From positions 1 to 54,282 of the forward strand of contig NHFN02000016.1 of assembly GCA_002170245.2 (NCBI GenBank): a stretch of 54,282 nt of DNA, given 5' to 3'. The stretch's first letter is position 1. Each line of letters opens with the position of its first letter. Positions 43,508 through 53,323 of this stretch are shown piece by piece. Under the pieces are notes generated by a model. That model did not search any database, was not told the DNA's origin, and saw only the letters and a list, made by a program, of their open reading frames with translations. Source of the stretch: Gammaproteobacteria bacterium TMED112 (GTDB taxonomy: Bacteria > Pseudomonadota > Gammaproteobacteria > Magnimaribacterales > TMED112). The position numbers and the translations under genes were made by a program.

Positions 43508-43890
43508 TTGGATCTTTTAATAGTATATGTGGTAACTAACAAGATGGATATAAGTAAAACAATTAAAGGAATAAGAAATAAAGTTTTATTTTCGTTAATA
43601 TCTGTCTTTAAAATTACATAATTTCCATAACGTTCTTCCATAAATTTAAAAATTTCATCATTCGAGTAACCTTCTTTAATTAAACTGGCTATTTCTTGTT
43701 TTAAATCTTTCGATATTGGCGCGTTCGAACTATTGATATTGCCATATGAACATTTGGGACATCTAATATTTTCTGCAAGATAATCGAGCCGTTTTAGTTG
43801 TTGAGGGTTTAAGTTTTCATAAAGATTTTCTGCATAAATGGGCAATGTAAAAAAAATGAAAATATTAAAAATACGGAGCAAATTTTTCAT
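43504..43890 (-). CDS. ccmH: Cytochrome c-type biogenesis protein CcmH (CcmL-type, short)
   Basis: Signal peptide, IRCPKC heme-handling motif, NSSNAPISKDLKQEIASLIKEGYSNDEIFKFMEERYGNYV, C-terminal TM. Confidence 0.92.
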   Translation of the reverse strand: MKNLLRIFNIFIFFTLPIYAENLYENLNPQQLKRLDYLAENIRCPKCSYGNINSSNAPISKDLKQEIASLIKEGYSNDEIFKFMEERYGNYVILKTDINENKTLFLIPLIVLLISILLVTTYTIKRSK

Positions 43891-44380
43891 TCCAAACCTC
43901 TAAATTAACTTCACCTATTCTGTGACTTATAATTTCACCATCAATCACTAAAAATGTCTCTGGAGCCCCTGTAACACCAAGTTTCAAAGAAATATCTCCA
44001 GATAAATCAAAAATTGAAAACTCATATGGGTCACCATTTTTCTGTAAGTAGCTTGTAGCATTGAAATTTTGATCTTTGTAGTTGATTCCTATGAGTTTGA
44101 CGTTCTTTGACTCAGTTATTGATTTCAGAAAAGGGTGTTCAACTAAACAGGTTATACACCAGCTCGCCCATACGTTTAAGAGAACTTTGCCTTTTGTAAG
44201 TGATTTGAGTGGTATTGGGTTTCCATCTAAATCATAAATTTGTTCTGAAATAATTAGTTTTTTACCCTCTTGGGTTTTGATGGTTTGTGGTTCGTCAGTT
44301 TGGACAAGAGAAAGACTGAAAATTGATAGCATCATTACCAAAAGAGCTAGAATTAAAACTAAAAAATATCTAGTAACCAT
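43865..44380 (-). CDS. ccmG: Thiol:disulfide interchange protein CcmG/DsbE
   Basis: LLNVWASWCITCLVEHPFL, GVTGAPETFLVIDGEI. Confidence 0.92.
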   Translation of the reverse strand: MVTRYFLVLILALLVMMLSIFSLSLVQTDEPQTIKTQEGKKLIISEQIYDLDGNPIPLKSLTKGKVLLNVWASWCITCLVEHPFLKSITESKNVKLIGINYKDQNFNATSYLQKNGDPYEFSIFDLSGDISLKLGVTGAPETFLVIDGEIISHRIGEVNLEVWNEKFAPYF

Positions 44381-46250
44381 GTCTTCTTATTGTCCCATAA
44401 AGCATGGATAAGAGTAATAAGATTGATGAAATCCAAATCAACATTATTCCGTAATTTATGGAATACCTGATCGACCACGACCCATCTTGAAATCGATCAC
44501 CTAGTACAATGTGATAATCCTTTCTTATAGTTGAAACAATTCCTGTTTCTGAAGTTATTACACCACCAATTTTATAAACTCTTTTTTCAGATTTTAAATT
44601 TCTTTGTGTTTTGCCAGAATGAATTGAAAAATTTGCAACAACAGTGTCAAAGTTCATTTCCCCTTCAATATCAACGGAATCCAACTTGATGACTGTATTG
44701 GAAAATTCAACTTCTTCACCTGGTTTTAACCTAACGTCTAAACTCTCTGAAAATTGATGATTTGCTATTACAGCAAATGTTAAAAGAACTACAGACAAGT
44801 GTCCCATGACCTTGTGAGCAATATTAATTTGTTTTTTAGTAGCTAATTCAACTAATGCTTTGAGAAGCAGAATCGATAACACCAAAGCTACAAAGTACAA
44901 GCCTACGCTGATTGCACTTATTTTCAAAAAATCAATAATTATTATGACTAAAGCAACCGAAAGAACTCCGAGAAAGAAAGATCTTCTATTACTTTTCAGT
45001 AAAATTGGAAATTGCTCAACTGAAAATAATGTAATCAAGATTAAAACTAATGGAGTGATTAAACTAGAAAAGTAATTAGGCCCAATACTTAATTTCTGAC
45101 CATAAAATACTTCTGTAACAATTGGATATAATGTTCCCAAGAAAACAATCAATAAGATTGCTAACAGAACAACATTATTTAAAACTAAGAGGTATTGTTT
45201 AGATAGTAATTTTGGCCAATCACTTTGTAAAAATACACTTTTTGAAAAAAATAAAACAAGTGAGGCAAATGCAAAGATACCAAATAAACTCAGAAGAAAT
45301 ACTCCTCTAGAAGGATCTGAAGCAAATGAGTGGACGCTATTTAATATCCCCGACCTAACTACAAAAGATGCAAGAATTGTGAGCAGGAAAGTACTTATAC
45401 CTAAAAACACCATCCAAGAGAGTAAGATTTTATTTTTACTAAAAATTAATGAGTGAGTGAAGGCTGTTCCTGCAAGCCAAGGCAGTAAAACTACATTTTC
45501 AACTGGGTCCCAAAACCAGTACCCTCCCCAACCCAGCTCATAATATGCCCAAATTGAGCCAAGCAAAATTGCAAAAGTTAATGTAAACCAGGATACTCCT
45601 GCCCAAAGCTTAAGGCTCTGGAATAATTTCTTACCAAAACCAATAAACATGCCAGCTATCACTAAACTGAAAGTCACAGCATAAAAAACATACCCGGCAA
45701 AAAGAACTGGTGGATGTATTACCAACAAAGGGTCCTGTAACAATGGATTTAAATCTGTGCCATTATTCGGTAAAACGTCAAAGGTTAAAAATGGATTTGA
45801 GGTAAAAATTTGGAAAATCAAATAAAAAAATAAAATAAAAGCAAGGGTTGCATTTGATATCGGCATCCAATCCTGTCCCCAGAAAAAAGTGTTATTGATG
45901 AACATGCTACCAGATAAAAATAAAACCATTAGAAGAAATGAGCCCTCGTGAGCAGACCAAAAAGCAGAGATTTTATAAAAAGTTGGGAGCAATGTGCTGG
46001 AATTTTCAAAAACGTAGATAAAGGAAAAGTTGTCTTCTAAAAATTGTAGCAATAAGTAGCCACAGCAAATTATTAAAGTTGCAAAATTTGCAAGAACTAA
46101 GCTATTACCAAATTTTGAATGCTTTTTGGTTAATGAGGAAACAAAAATCAGCGCACTTAATAATGCTGAAAAAGATAGGAGAATATTACCGAAAAAATCA
46201 GGCTGTATGTTAATTTTGCACCTCAATTTTGACAGGCATATAATTTTCAT
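44370..46250 (-). CDS. ccmF: Heme lyase subunit CcmF
   Basis: WWD-type motif WGGYWFWDPVENVVLLPWLAGTAFTHS; HEGSFLL; many TM helices. Start uncertain (see findings). Confidence 0.95.
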   Translation of the reverse strand: MKIICLSKLRCKINIQPDFFGNILLSFSALLSALIFVSSLTKKHSKFGNSLVLANFATLIICCGYLLLQFLEDNFSFIYVFENSSTLLPTFYKISAFWSAHEGSFLLMVLFLSGSMFINNTFFWGQDWMPISNATLAFILFFYLIFQIFTSNPFLTFDVLPNNGTDLNPLLQDPLLVIHPPVLFAGYVFYAVTFSLVIAGMFIGFGKKLFQSLKLWAGVSWFTLTFAILLGSIWAYYELGWGGYWFWDPVENVVLLPWLAGTAFTHSLIFSKNKILLSWMVFLGISTFLLTILASFVVRSGILNSVHSFASDPSRGVFLLSLFGIFAFASLVLFFSKSVFLQSDWPKLLSKQYLLVLNNVVLLAILLIVFLGTLYPIVTEVFYGQKLSIGPNYFSSLITPLVLILITLFSVEQFPILLKSNRRSFFLGVLSVALVIIIIDFLKISAISVGLYFVALVLSILLLKALVELATKKQINIAHKVMGHLSVVLLTFAVIANHQFSESLDVRLKPGEEVEFSNTVIKLDSVDIEGEMNFDTVVANFSIHSGKTQRNLKSEKRVYKIGGVITSETGIVSTIRKDYHIVLGDRFQDGSWSIRYSINYGIMLIWISSILLLLSMLYGTIRRHGY

Positions 46251-46626
46251 CGTGCTTAGCTAAGATTTCTGTCGCAATAAATTGATTCTGCTCAGCACTA
46301 AGTGAACCAGTTGCAACCACACCACTATTCTCCTTAAAAAGGTTTGGTAAAACGCCCTCGTAAATTACTAACATTTCGGATTTAAAATCAGTCACAATAA
46401 AACTTATCTCTAGGCCTCCAAGTTTTTTCAAACTACCCGCTTTGACCATCCCACCTAATTTAAAATCATCAAGTTGATTAAAATCGGTTGCTTTTACATC
46501 ACTTGGTGTAAGGTATAGATCAATATTTTTTTCCAGCGCCCGCAAAATAAAAAATGCAATTAAACCTACAGACAGTAAAAAGAAAACTATGAGATAAATT
46601 TTATTTAATCTATTTTTTCTAATCAT
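46210..46626 (-). CDS. ccmE: Cytochrome c maturation heme chaperone CcmE
   Basis: N-terminal TM, FKLGGMVKAGS, ILAKHDENYMP heme-attachment His context. Confidence 0.93.
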   Translation of the reverse strand: MIRKNRLNKIYLIVFFLLSVGLIAFFILRALEKNIDLYLTPSDVKATDFNQLDDFKLGGMVKAGSLKKLGGLEISFIVTDFKSEMLVIYEGVLPNLFKENSGVVATGSLSAEQNQFIATEILAKHDENYMPVKIEVQN

Positions 46627-46747
46627 CTAAATCTTCCTGACAATTCTTAAGTTTAGCCATAAAGCGTATATATGAACTAAGACACAAAATTAAAATCAGT
46701 GAAATAGATATTAAGAAGGTAAATAATACTGTTTCTATACTATCCAT
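46619..46747 (-). CDS. ccmD: CcmD-like small TM protein (42 aa)
   Basis: Translates MDSIETVLFTFLISISLILILCLSSYIRFMAKLKNCQEDLDD*; lies between ccmC and ccmE, overlapping each by 8 nt. Not in ORF track. Confidence 0.8.
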   Translation of the reverse strand: MDSIETVLFTFLISISLILILCLSSYIRFMAKLKNCQEDLDD

Positions 46748-47471
46748 TAATTATTTCCCTCATCGCAGTTGTTTTGCCCGTTCTTGCTAGTATTTCAAAT
46801 TGAATATTTCTTGCAAAAATACTAAATGATATTAACAACAAAGAACCAAGCATTAATGGTAAACCTATGAGCATTTCTGTATCTATAGCACTGCCAGAGG
46901 TAGTGATACTCGCATTTTGGTGCAATGTGTTCCACCAATCAACTGAAAACTTAATAATTGGAATATTTACAGCACCAATAATTGAAACTATGCTTAGAAT
47001 TTGATCAGTAGTTTGTTTTGAGCTAAAAGAAGATCTCAGGGCTATCAGCCCTATGTACTGAATCAAAAGTATAAAAGTTGAAGTTATTCTAGCGTCCCAA
47101 ACCCAGTATGTGCCCCAAGTTGGTTTGCCCCATATTGAACCTGAAATCAGGACAATAGCGGTAAATACAAGACCAATACTTATAGCAGAATTAAGAAATA
47201 TAGCAGAGATTTTGGTTCTCCAAACGAGATAAATGAAACCATTTACTGCTAAAAATAAATAAATAAGTTCGGATAAAATAGCTGAAGGAACATGTATAAA
47301 TAATATTCTATAAATTTCTTGTTGCTCTACATCAGCAGGCAAACTATAAATCACAAAATAACTTGATAGTAAAAAAATTATCATGCCTATTATAAAAGCT
47401 GGCATAGCAGTAAGGCTGCAGAATTTATACACCTTGGATGGAATAAAGTATTTTGCTACGTATTTATACAT
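46740..47471 (-). CDS. ccmC: Heme exporter/transfer protein CcmC
   Basis: FIHVPSAILSELIYL, GKPTWGTYWVWDARITSTFILL, FSVDWWNTLHQ. Confidence 0.94.
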   Translation of the reverse strand: MYKYVAKYFIPSKVYKFCSLTAMPAFIIGMIIFLLSSYFVIYSLPADVEQQEIYRILFIHVPSAILSELIYLFLAVNGFIYLVWRTKISAIFLNSAISIGLVFTAIVLISGSIWGKPTWGTYWVWDARITSTFILLIQYIGLIALRSSFSSKQTTDQILSIVSIIGAVNIPIIKFSVDWWNTLHQNASITTSGSAIDTEMLIGLPLMLGSLLLISFSIFARNIQFEILARTGKTTAMREIING

Positions 47472-48086
47472 CTATTTACTTTGTACTTTTAGTATTTGTA
47501 TCACTGCAAAATTGATGAAAGTTGCAGAAAAAATAAAATATGCCATTAAAAAATTTAGATTTGGTTCTAGAGCTATTTTTACGAAGATCTCTTCGACTAG
47601 GATAATAAATGGTATTAAAAGTGGAATTATCAATAATGCATTTAAGGAATTATTACGCTTCATTGAAACAGCACTGCCTAAATTAAAGAAAAAATGTAAC
47701 GTGCTTAACATCAAAAGATAAGAGACTATTAGTTCAAAGATGTTTTCTCCCTCAAATCCATTAATCAAATAAGCAAAGAAAGTAATTGGTATGAAGATAA
47801 GGAAGAGATTCACAGAAAATTTAGCGAATAAGTAAGATGATAGGCTTTCGCCTTCGCATATTTTTTGCTCAAGGTAACCAGAAGTATAGTCATCTTTAAA
47901 TGAACTCTCCGATATAATAAAAACCGTTATAAATGCTGCAATAAAAGAACTTACATATGAAAGCTGCTCATCAAAATTTAGAATTATGAAGATTAAAAAA
48001 ATAATCCCAAAAATAGATAAAGGCAGATAAATATTTTTAGGGATTAATAAAAATAGCCCAAACTCTCTTTTTAAATCTTTATACAT
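47472..48086 (-). CDS. ccmB: Heme exporter protein CcmB
   Basis: Six-TM-like protein between ccmA and ccmC; DDYTSGYLEQKICEGESLSSYLFAKF matches CcmB pattern. Confidence 0.85.
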   Translation of the reverse strand: MYKDLKREFGLFLLIPKNIYLPLSIFGIIFLIFIILNFDEQLSYVSSFIAAFITVFIISESSFKDDYTSGYLEQKICEGESLSSYLFAKFSVNLFLIFIPITFFAYLINGFEGENIFELIVSYLLMLSTLHFFFNLGSAVSMKRNNSLNALLIIPLLIPFIILVEEIFVKIALEPNLNFLMAYFIFSATFINFAVIQILKVQSK

Positions 48087-48645
48087 TCTTCTCCAAATAA
48101 ATTTTTACGCTTTCATCTAATTCTTCTTGATGGTTTGCCATGATGATGCAATTACCCTTTTTTACATGTTCATTAAAGACTTTTATTAGATTTTTTATTG
48201 ATTCTTTATCTAGACCTGCAAATGGTTCATCTAATATCCAAATGTTCTTCTCCGAAGATATTATTCTCACTAAAGCTGATTTCCTCTTCTCACCAAATGA
48301 TAGATTGAAGAATTTTTGATTTTTAAGTTTTGATAATCCAAATTTTTTGAATAGGCTATCGTTTAGAGGTGCTCCGATAATATTAAAATTATCTCTTAAA
48401 GATATTTCTTCTACAAACCCGTTTTTGTGGCCTAAGTACGCAATATTTAATTCTAAATTTTCATCATAATAAATATTATCTATTTTGTTCAAACCACTTA
48501 AAATTTTTAGCAGAGATGATTTTCCAGAACCATTGCCACCTCTAATTTCATAGATTGCTTTCGATGAAATTTCAAAATCTAAATTCGAAAAAATAGTACG
48601 AGAATCTATCTCGTAACTAAGGTTTGAGGTTTTATAAAGAATCAT
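48079..48645 (-). CDS. ccmA: Heme exporter ATP-binding protein CcmA
   Basis: Walker A GGNGSGKSSLLKIL, signature LSFGEKRKSALVRI, Walker B IWILDEPFAGLD; first gene of the ccm array. Confidence 0.9.
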   Translation of the reverse strand: MILYKTSNLSYEIDSRTIFSNLDFEISSKAIYEIRGGNGSGKSSLLKILSGLNKIDNIYYDENLELNIAYLGHKNGFVEEISLRDNFNIIGAPLNDSLFKKFGLSKLKNQKFFNLSFGEKRKSALVRIISSEKNIWILDEPFAGLDKESIKNLIKVFNEHVKKGNCIIMANHQEELDESVKIYLEKNV

Positions 48646-48742
48646 TAAAAATTGGTTTCAGAACATACATTGAAATAATCACAAATGCATACAGTTCATA
48701 TGGTATTATTTTATCAGCAGAAATCTATCAAAAGGAGTTTAA

Positions 48743-49936
48743 ATGAGACTGGTTATTATATTTTTAATTTCATTATCTATATCTGCAGAGAACTATTTTC
48801 CTAATAACGAATGGAAAACTGCAAAACCTGATCAAGTTGGACTAGATCAAGAAAAAATAGATAAATTGTTTGAAATGACTTTTAACGACGATGCTTCTAT
48901 GAGTGCTGTCTTAATTAAAGATGGCTATATTATTCAAGAACAATATGCAGAAGGTTTTAATGAAAGCTCTTTTGGTACATCCTGGTCCACTGCGAAAAGT
49001 TTTTATGCGGCATTGGTTGGAATATCACTTGATAGAGGAGAAATTAAGAGTCTAGATGAACCTGTTGCTAATTATGTCGACTCTTTTAAAATGCCTGAAA
49101 AAGAAAAAATTACAATTCGACAAATATTAAACATGACAAGTGGATTGGAGTTTCCAAGTCATGAGCATGAAATGATGTTTCTTGAAGCTGATCATCTTAA
49201 ATACGCTGAAAAAGTAGGCGTAGAAAACCCACCAGGTGAAATATTCCAATACAACAACGTTAATTCTATGATGATTGGTGAAATACTTAAGGGCGCAACA
49301 GGCAAAACTGCTAAAGAGTTATTGGAAGAAAGAATTTTTAGTCAAATTGGTTTAGAAAATTATACGGCCTGGGAAGATAGTGCTGGAAATACAATGACAT
49401 ACTGTTGTTTAGATATGTCAGCCAGAGATTTTGCCAAATTTGGGTTACTTTTCAATAGAGATGGAAAATGGGATGGCAAGCAAATTATTTCTGAGGATTA
49501 TGTTGACGAATCACTTCAACTTTATTGGGGCAAAACACCAAGTATGGGTTGGAGTCATAGCGATACTAGAGGCTACAGCCTTCAATGGTGGATTTCTAAG
49601 TACGACGACGACGCAAAAATTTATAATACCAGTGGCAAGTATGGTCAGTTCGTATTCATAGACAAAGATAGAGACATAGTTTTTGCTAGAATTACTAAAT
49701 ATTACCCTACAGAAGGTGATGTTCAAGATTGGGGAGCTCTAGGCTACCTACGTTTCCTTGGTAGTATTAATAGAGCGCTTATAGTTTCAAGATTTCTTAT
49801 GTCAATTGGCTTAATTGACTTTGATGATGGAAGTGTAAAAACTCCATATACAAATTCTGATGGAGAATCAAAAGAGTTTTACCAAAATTATGTTGAAATT
49901 GTGAACTCAATTGCAGATCTAGAAAAAGATGCTTAG
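48743..49936 (+). CDS. Serine hydrolase (class C beta-lactamase/penicillin-binding-like), exported, copy 1
   Basis: SxxK as STAK in TSWSTAKSFYAALVG, LNMTSGLEF, YNNVNS (YxN). Confidence 0.87.
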   Translation: MRLVIIFLISLSISAENYFPNNEWKTAKPDQVGLDQEKIDKLFEMTFNDDASMSAVLIKDGYIIQEQYAEGFNESSFGTSWSTAKSFYAALVGISLDRGEIKSLDEPVANYVDSFKMPEKEKITIRQILNMTSGLEFPSHEHEMMFLEADHLKYAEKVGVENPPGEIFQYNNVNSMMIGEILKGATGKTAKELLEERIFSQIGLENYTAWEDSAGNTMTYCCLDMSARDFAKFGLLFNRDGKWDGKQIISEDYVDESLQLYWGKTPSMGWSHSDTRGYSLQWWISKYDDDAKIYNTSGKYGQFVFIDKDRDIVFARITKYYPTEGDVQDWGALGYLRFLGSINRALIVSRFLMSIGLIDFDDGSVKTPYTNSDGESKEFYQNYVEIVNSIADLEKDA

Positions 49937-51095
49937 ATTCTTATTAATTTTATCAATATCTTTAAATGTTTATTCTGTTGATAAACTCAATGAAAATGTT
50001 CTTAATGAACTGAGCAATATGATAATGAGTGACTCAGCCACTCAAGCACTAATTGTTTCTCATAATGGCAATATTGTTCTGGAACAGTATGGAGAGGGAT
50101 ATTTGGAAACAGACTTTGTTACATCACAATCAATTGCCAAAGCTTTCTATGCTGTTTTATTTGGAGTTGCAATTGAGAAGGGTTTACTTAAGAATCTTGA
50201 TCAACCAATCAGTGATTATTTGCCTGAGTGGAAGAATGATAAAAGAGGAGAAATTACAATACGGAATCTTCTAGAGATGAAATCAGGCTTGTATAGAAGT
50301 GAGTCTTGGAATGAGGAAATGTTTCTTTCAAGTAATAATTTGAATTTTGCACTAAACGTTGAGCTTGTAAATGAGCCAGGTAAAGTTTTTGAATATAACA
50401 ATGTAAATACAGCGTTACTTGGTCCCGTAATTGAACAAATTTTTGATGATTCTCCGCATGAAGTTTTAAAAAAAGAAATTTTAGCGCCGCTGGAAATTAC
50501 GGAATATGGGTTATGGAAAGATCATTCACTTAATGACATTACTTTCCATGGTATCGATTTAACACCATTAGACTTTGTAAAATTTGGCCAACTATATGCT
50601 CAAAAAGGACTGTGGGAAGGACAACAGTTAATTAATAAGACATTTATGGAACAGTCAATGCAACCTATTTCAGAGGGACCAGGTGAATTATATGGCATGC
50701 ATACTTCAATTCGAAAAATGTCAGAAGAAAGGAGGCTACTGGTAAAAGAGGGGTTTAATGGGCAATATCTTTTTGTCATCCCAGAAGAAAATTTAGTTGC
50801 AGTTAAATTCACCAAATACTTACACAACAGAGAAAACGGTTACGTCATTAGTCTTGGGCCAATGGATTATTTGCTTTGGCTTCCTTTTTCCTGGCTAAAA
50901 GCAATTGGTGAAGCTTTCGCAGGTGATGGGGAAAGCGATCCCGAACTTAATGATGGAAGTATTAATATGCCTGCAACAATGTCTGTCAAAGATAAGTTTA
51001 ATTGTCCCAATACAACGACTGACAAATGCCCGCCTGTTCAAAGAATGCAAGACTTAGTTTTTGGTTTAACAGATCTTAATTCCAATCAAGAATAA
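49929..51095 (+). CDS. Serine hydrolase (class C beta-lactamase/penicillin-binding-like), exported, copy 2
   Basis: SIAK in TSQSIAKAFYAVLFG, LEMKSGLYR, YNNVNT; 8-nt overlap with copy 1. Confidence 0.87.
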   Translation: MLRFLLILSISLNVYSVDKLNENVLNELSNMIMSDSATQALIVSHNGNIVLEQYGEGYLETDFVTSQSIAKAFYAVLFGVAIEKGLLKNLDQPISDYLPEWKNDKRGEITIRNLLEMKSGLYRSESWNEEMFLSSNNLNFALNVELVNEPGKVFEYNNVNTALLGPVIEQIFDDSPHEVLKKEILAPLEITEYGLWKDHSLNDITFHGIDLTPLDFVKFGQLYAQKGLWEGQQLINKTFMEQSMQPISEGPGELYGMHTSIRKMSEERRLLVKEGFNGQYLFVIPEENLVAVKFTKYLHNRENGYVISLGPMDYLLWLPFSWLKAIGEAFAGDGESDPELNDGSINMPATMSVKDKFNCPNTTTDKCPPVQRMQDLVFGLTDLNSNQE

Positions 51096-52101
51096 CTTTT
51101 CCTGCTTTACCTGAATTAAGTAAATCAAATGCCTCAGAGAAATCTGAATAATGAAATTTATGAGTGATGATATTTGATATATCTAAACCTGAATCTATCA
51201 AAGCCATACCCTTATACCATGTTTCAAAAATTTCCCTTCCGTAGATAGCTTTAAGATTTAATGCTTTAAAAATTGCTTTTGATAGGTCAAATTGAATTTT
51301 GTCAGAAGGCAAACCTAATAAAGAGATATTGCCGCCCATAATCATAGCCCCCATCATTTGATCGATAGCTTGTTCTGAACCAGACATTTCCAAACCAACA
51401 TCAAAACCCTCTTTCAGTCCCATTTCAAACATTTTTACCTGTAAATCCTCTTTAAGAGGGTTCAAGGTTTCAACATCACAAACTTTTTTTGCAAGCTTTA
51501 ATCTATTATCGTTGATGTCTGTAAGTAAGACATTTCGTGCTCCAACATGCTTTGCAATTGCTGCAGACATTATTCCAATTGGCCCAGCTCCTGTAATAAG
51601 AACATCTTCACCAACCAAATCAAAAGATAATGTTGCATGCACTGCATTTCCAAATGGATCAAGAATTGCACCAATTTCATCAGTAATACTTTCAGGTAAC
51701 TTGATAACATTTTTTGCTGGCACTGCAATAAATTCTGCAAAGGCACCATCCCGGTCAACACCAATGTTTACTGTATCTGGATCTAGATGAAGTTTGCCTG
51801 CTTTTGCATTTCTACTTTTTAAGCCTGTGATATGGGATTCAGCAGAAACCCTGTCACCAATATGAAAATTGCTTACATTTGAACCAAGCTCATGGACTTG
51901 CCCCATAAATTCGTGACCAATAGTCATAGGTGTCTTTATCGTATTACTGGCCCATTTATCCCAATTCCAAATATGTAAATCAGTACCACAGATCGCAGTT
52001 TTTTGAACTTTAATAAGAATGTCATTGGAACCAAAGTGTGGAACTTTAATATCATCCAGTTTAAGTCCAACTGCACTTTCTGTTTTAATCAAAGCCTTCA
52101 T
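51076..52101 (-). CDS. tdh: L-threonine 3-dehydrogenase
   Basis: [65 protein letters not shown]; adjacent to kbl. Confidence 0.95.
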   Translation of the reverse strand: MKALIKTESAVGLKLDDIKVPHFGSNDILIKVQKTAICGTDLHIWNWDKWASNTIKTPMTIGHEFMGQVHELGSNVSNFHIGDRVSAESHITGLKSRNAKAGKLHLDPDTVNIGVDRDGAFAEFIAVPAKNVIKLPESITDEIGAILDPFGNAVHATLSFDLVGEDVLITGAGPIGIMSAAIAKHVGARNVLLTDINDNRLKLAKKVCDVETLNPLKEDLQVKMFEMGLKEGFDVGLEMSGSEQAIDQMMGAMIMGGNISLLGLPSDKIQFDLSKAIFKALNLKAIYGREIFETWYKGMALIDSGLDISNIITHKFHYSDFSEAFDLLNSGKAGKVILDWN

Positions 52102-53291
52102 ATCACGCCCAGAGATTTTCCTATCTTTTTGAATATTTCTAAGGCTTTGTCTAATTGTTCTTGATTATGTTCACTTGTAATTTGTAACCTTATTCTTGCT
52201 TCTCCTTTCGGTACAACAGGATAAAAAAAACCAACTGCATATAAACCATGCTCTAAAAGCTCTTTTGACATCTTTTGAGCTACAGCAGCATCACCTAACA
52301 TTACAGGTGTTATAGGATGCTCGTCGCCTTTCAGGGTAAAACCTAAATCTTTCATTTTTTCGCGGAAATATTTAGTATTTTTGATGATTCGTTCTCTTCT
52401 CTCAGGTTCATTCTCAACTATATCTATTGCTACTAATGAAGCTTTTACAATTGAAGGCGCCAAAGCATTTGAGAAAAGGTAAGGTCTTGATCTTTGCTTA
52501 AGCAACTTAATGACATTTTCTTTTGCACAAATAAAACCACCAGACGCACCGCCTAATGCTTTGCCTAATGTTCCTGTTAATATGTCGATCTTGCCCTCTA
52601 CTCCGAAGTATTCTGCTGTACCTCTCCCCTTTTCTCCTACAAAACCAGTTGCATGACAATCATCAACCATTACAAGAGCATCATAGCGTTCGGCTAATTG
52701 ACAAATCTCATCCAGTTTGGCAAAGGTTCCATCCATTGAGAATACTCCATCTGTTGCAATTACCTTATGTCTGGCATTATTTTTAACTGCTACCTTTAAA
52801 CAGTTTTCTAAACTTTTCATATCACTATGATCGTATCTATATCTTTGAGCTTTACATAACCTAATGCCATCTATAATTGAAGCATGATTGAGTGCATCAC
52901 TGATAATGGCATCATCTTTGGTGAATAATGGCTCAAATAAACCCCCATTTGCATCAAAACAAGCTACGTAAAGGATAGAGTCTTCAAAACCCAAGAAAGA
53001 ACTCAGTTTTTTTTCTAATTGCCTGTGCAGATTATTGGTGCCACATATAAATCTAACTGACGCCATACCAAAGCCATCATCAACCACTGAGTTTGAAGCA
53101 GCTTTTTTAATTTGATCGTTATTTGCAAGGCCTAAATAATCGTTAGCACAAAAGTTTAAAACCTCTTTGCCCGTACTCAGTTTAATTGCTGTCTGTTGTG
53201 GTGTTGAAATTAACCTTTCATCTTTAAAAAGATTGTCAGCCACTATCTCGGACACCTCGTTATTTATAAAGTTGTAAAAACTTTTACTCAC
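52098..53291 (-). CDS. kbl: Glycine C-acetyltransferase (2-amino-3-ketobutyrate CoA ligase)
   Basis: [89 protein letters not shown]. Confidence 0.95.
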   Translation of the reverse strand: MSKSFYNFINNEVSEIVADNLFKDERLISTPQQTAIKLSTGKEVLNFCANDYLGLANNDQIKKAASNSVVDDGFGMASVRFICGTNNLHRQLEKKLSSFLGFEDSILYVACFDANGGLFEPLFTKDDAIISDALNHASIIDGIRLCKAQRYRYDHSDMKSLENCLKVAVKNNARHKVIATDGVFSMDGTFAKLDEICQLAERYDALVMVDDCHATGFVGEKGRGTAEYFGVEGKIDILTGTLGKALGGASGGFICAKENVIKLLKQRSRPYLFSNALAPSIVKASLVAIDIVENEPERRERIIKNTKYFREKMKDLGFTLKGDEHPITPVMLGDAAVAQKMSKELLEHGLYAVGFFYPVVPKGEARIRLQITSEHNQEQLDKALEIFKKIGKSLGVI

Positions 53292-53323
53292 AATATGATT
53301 ATAATAGAATCCATTATTATCTT

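Noticed and set aside
47383-47721. 112-aa plus-strand ORF across the ccmB/ccmC junction
   Set aside because: Antisense to two well-supported ccm genes; basic low-complexity product typical of a spurious ORF.
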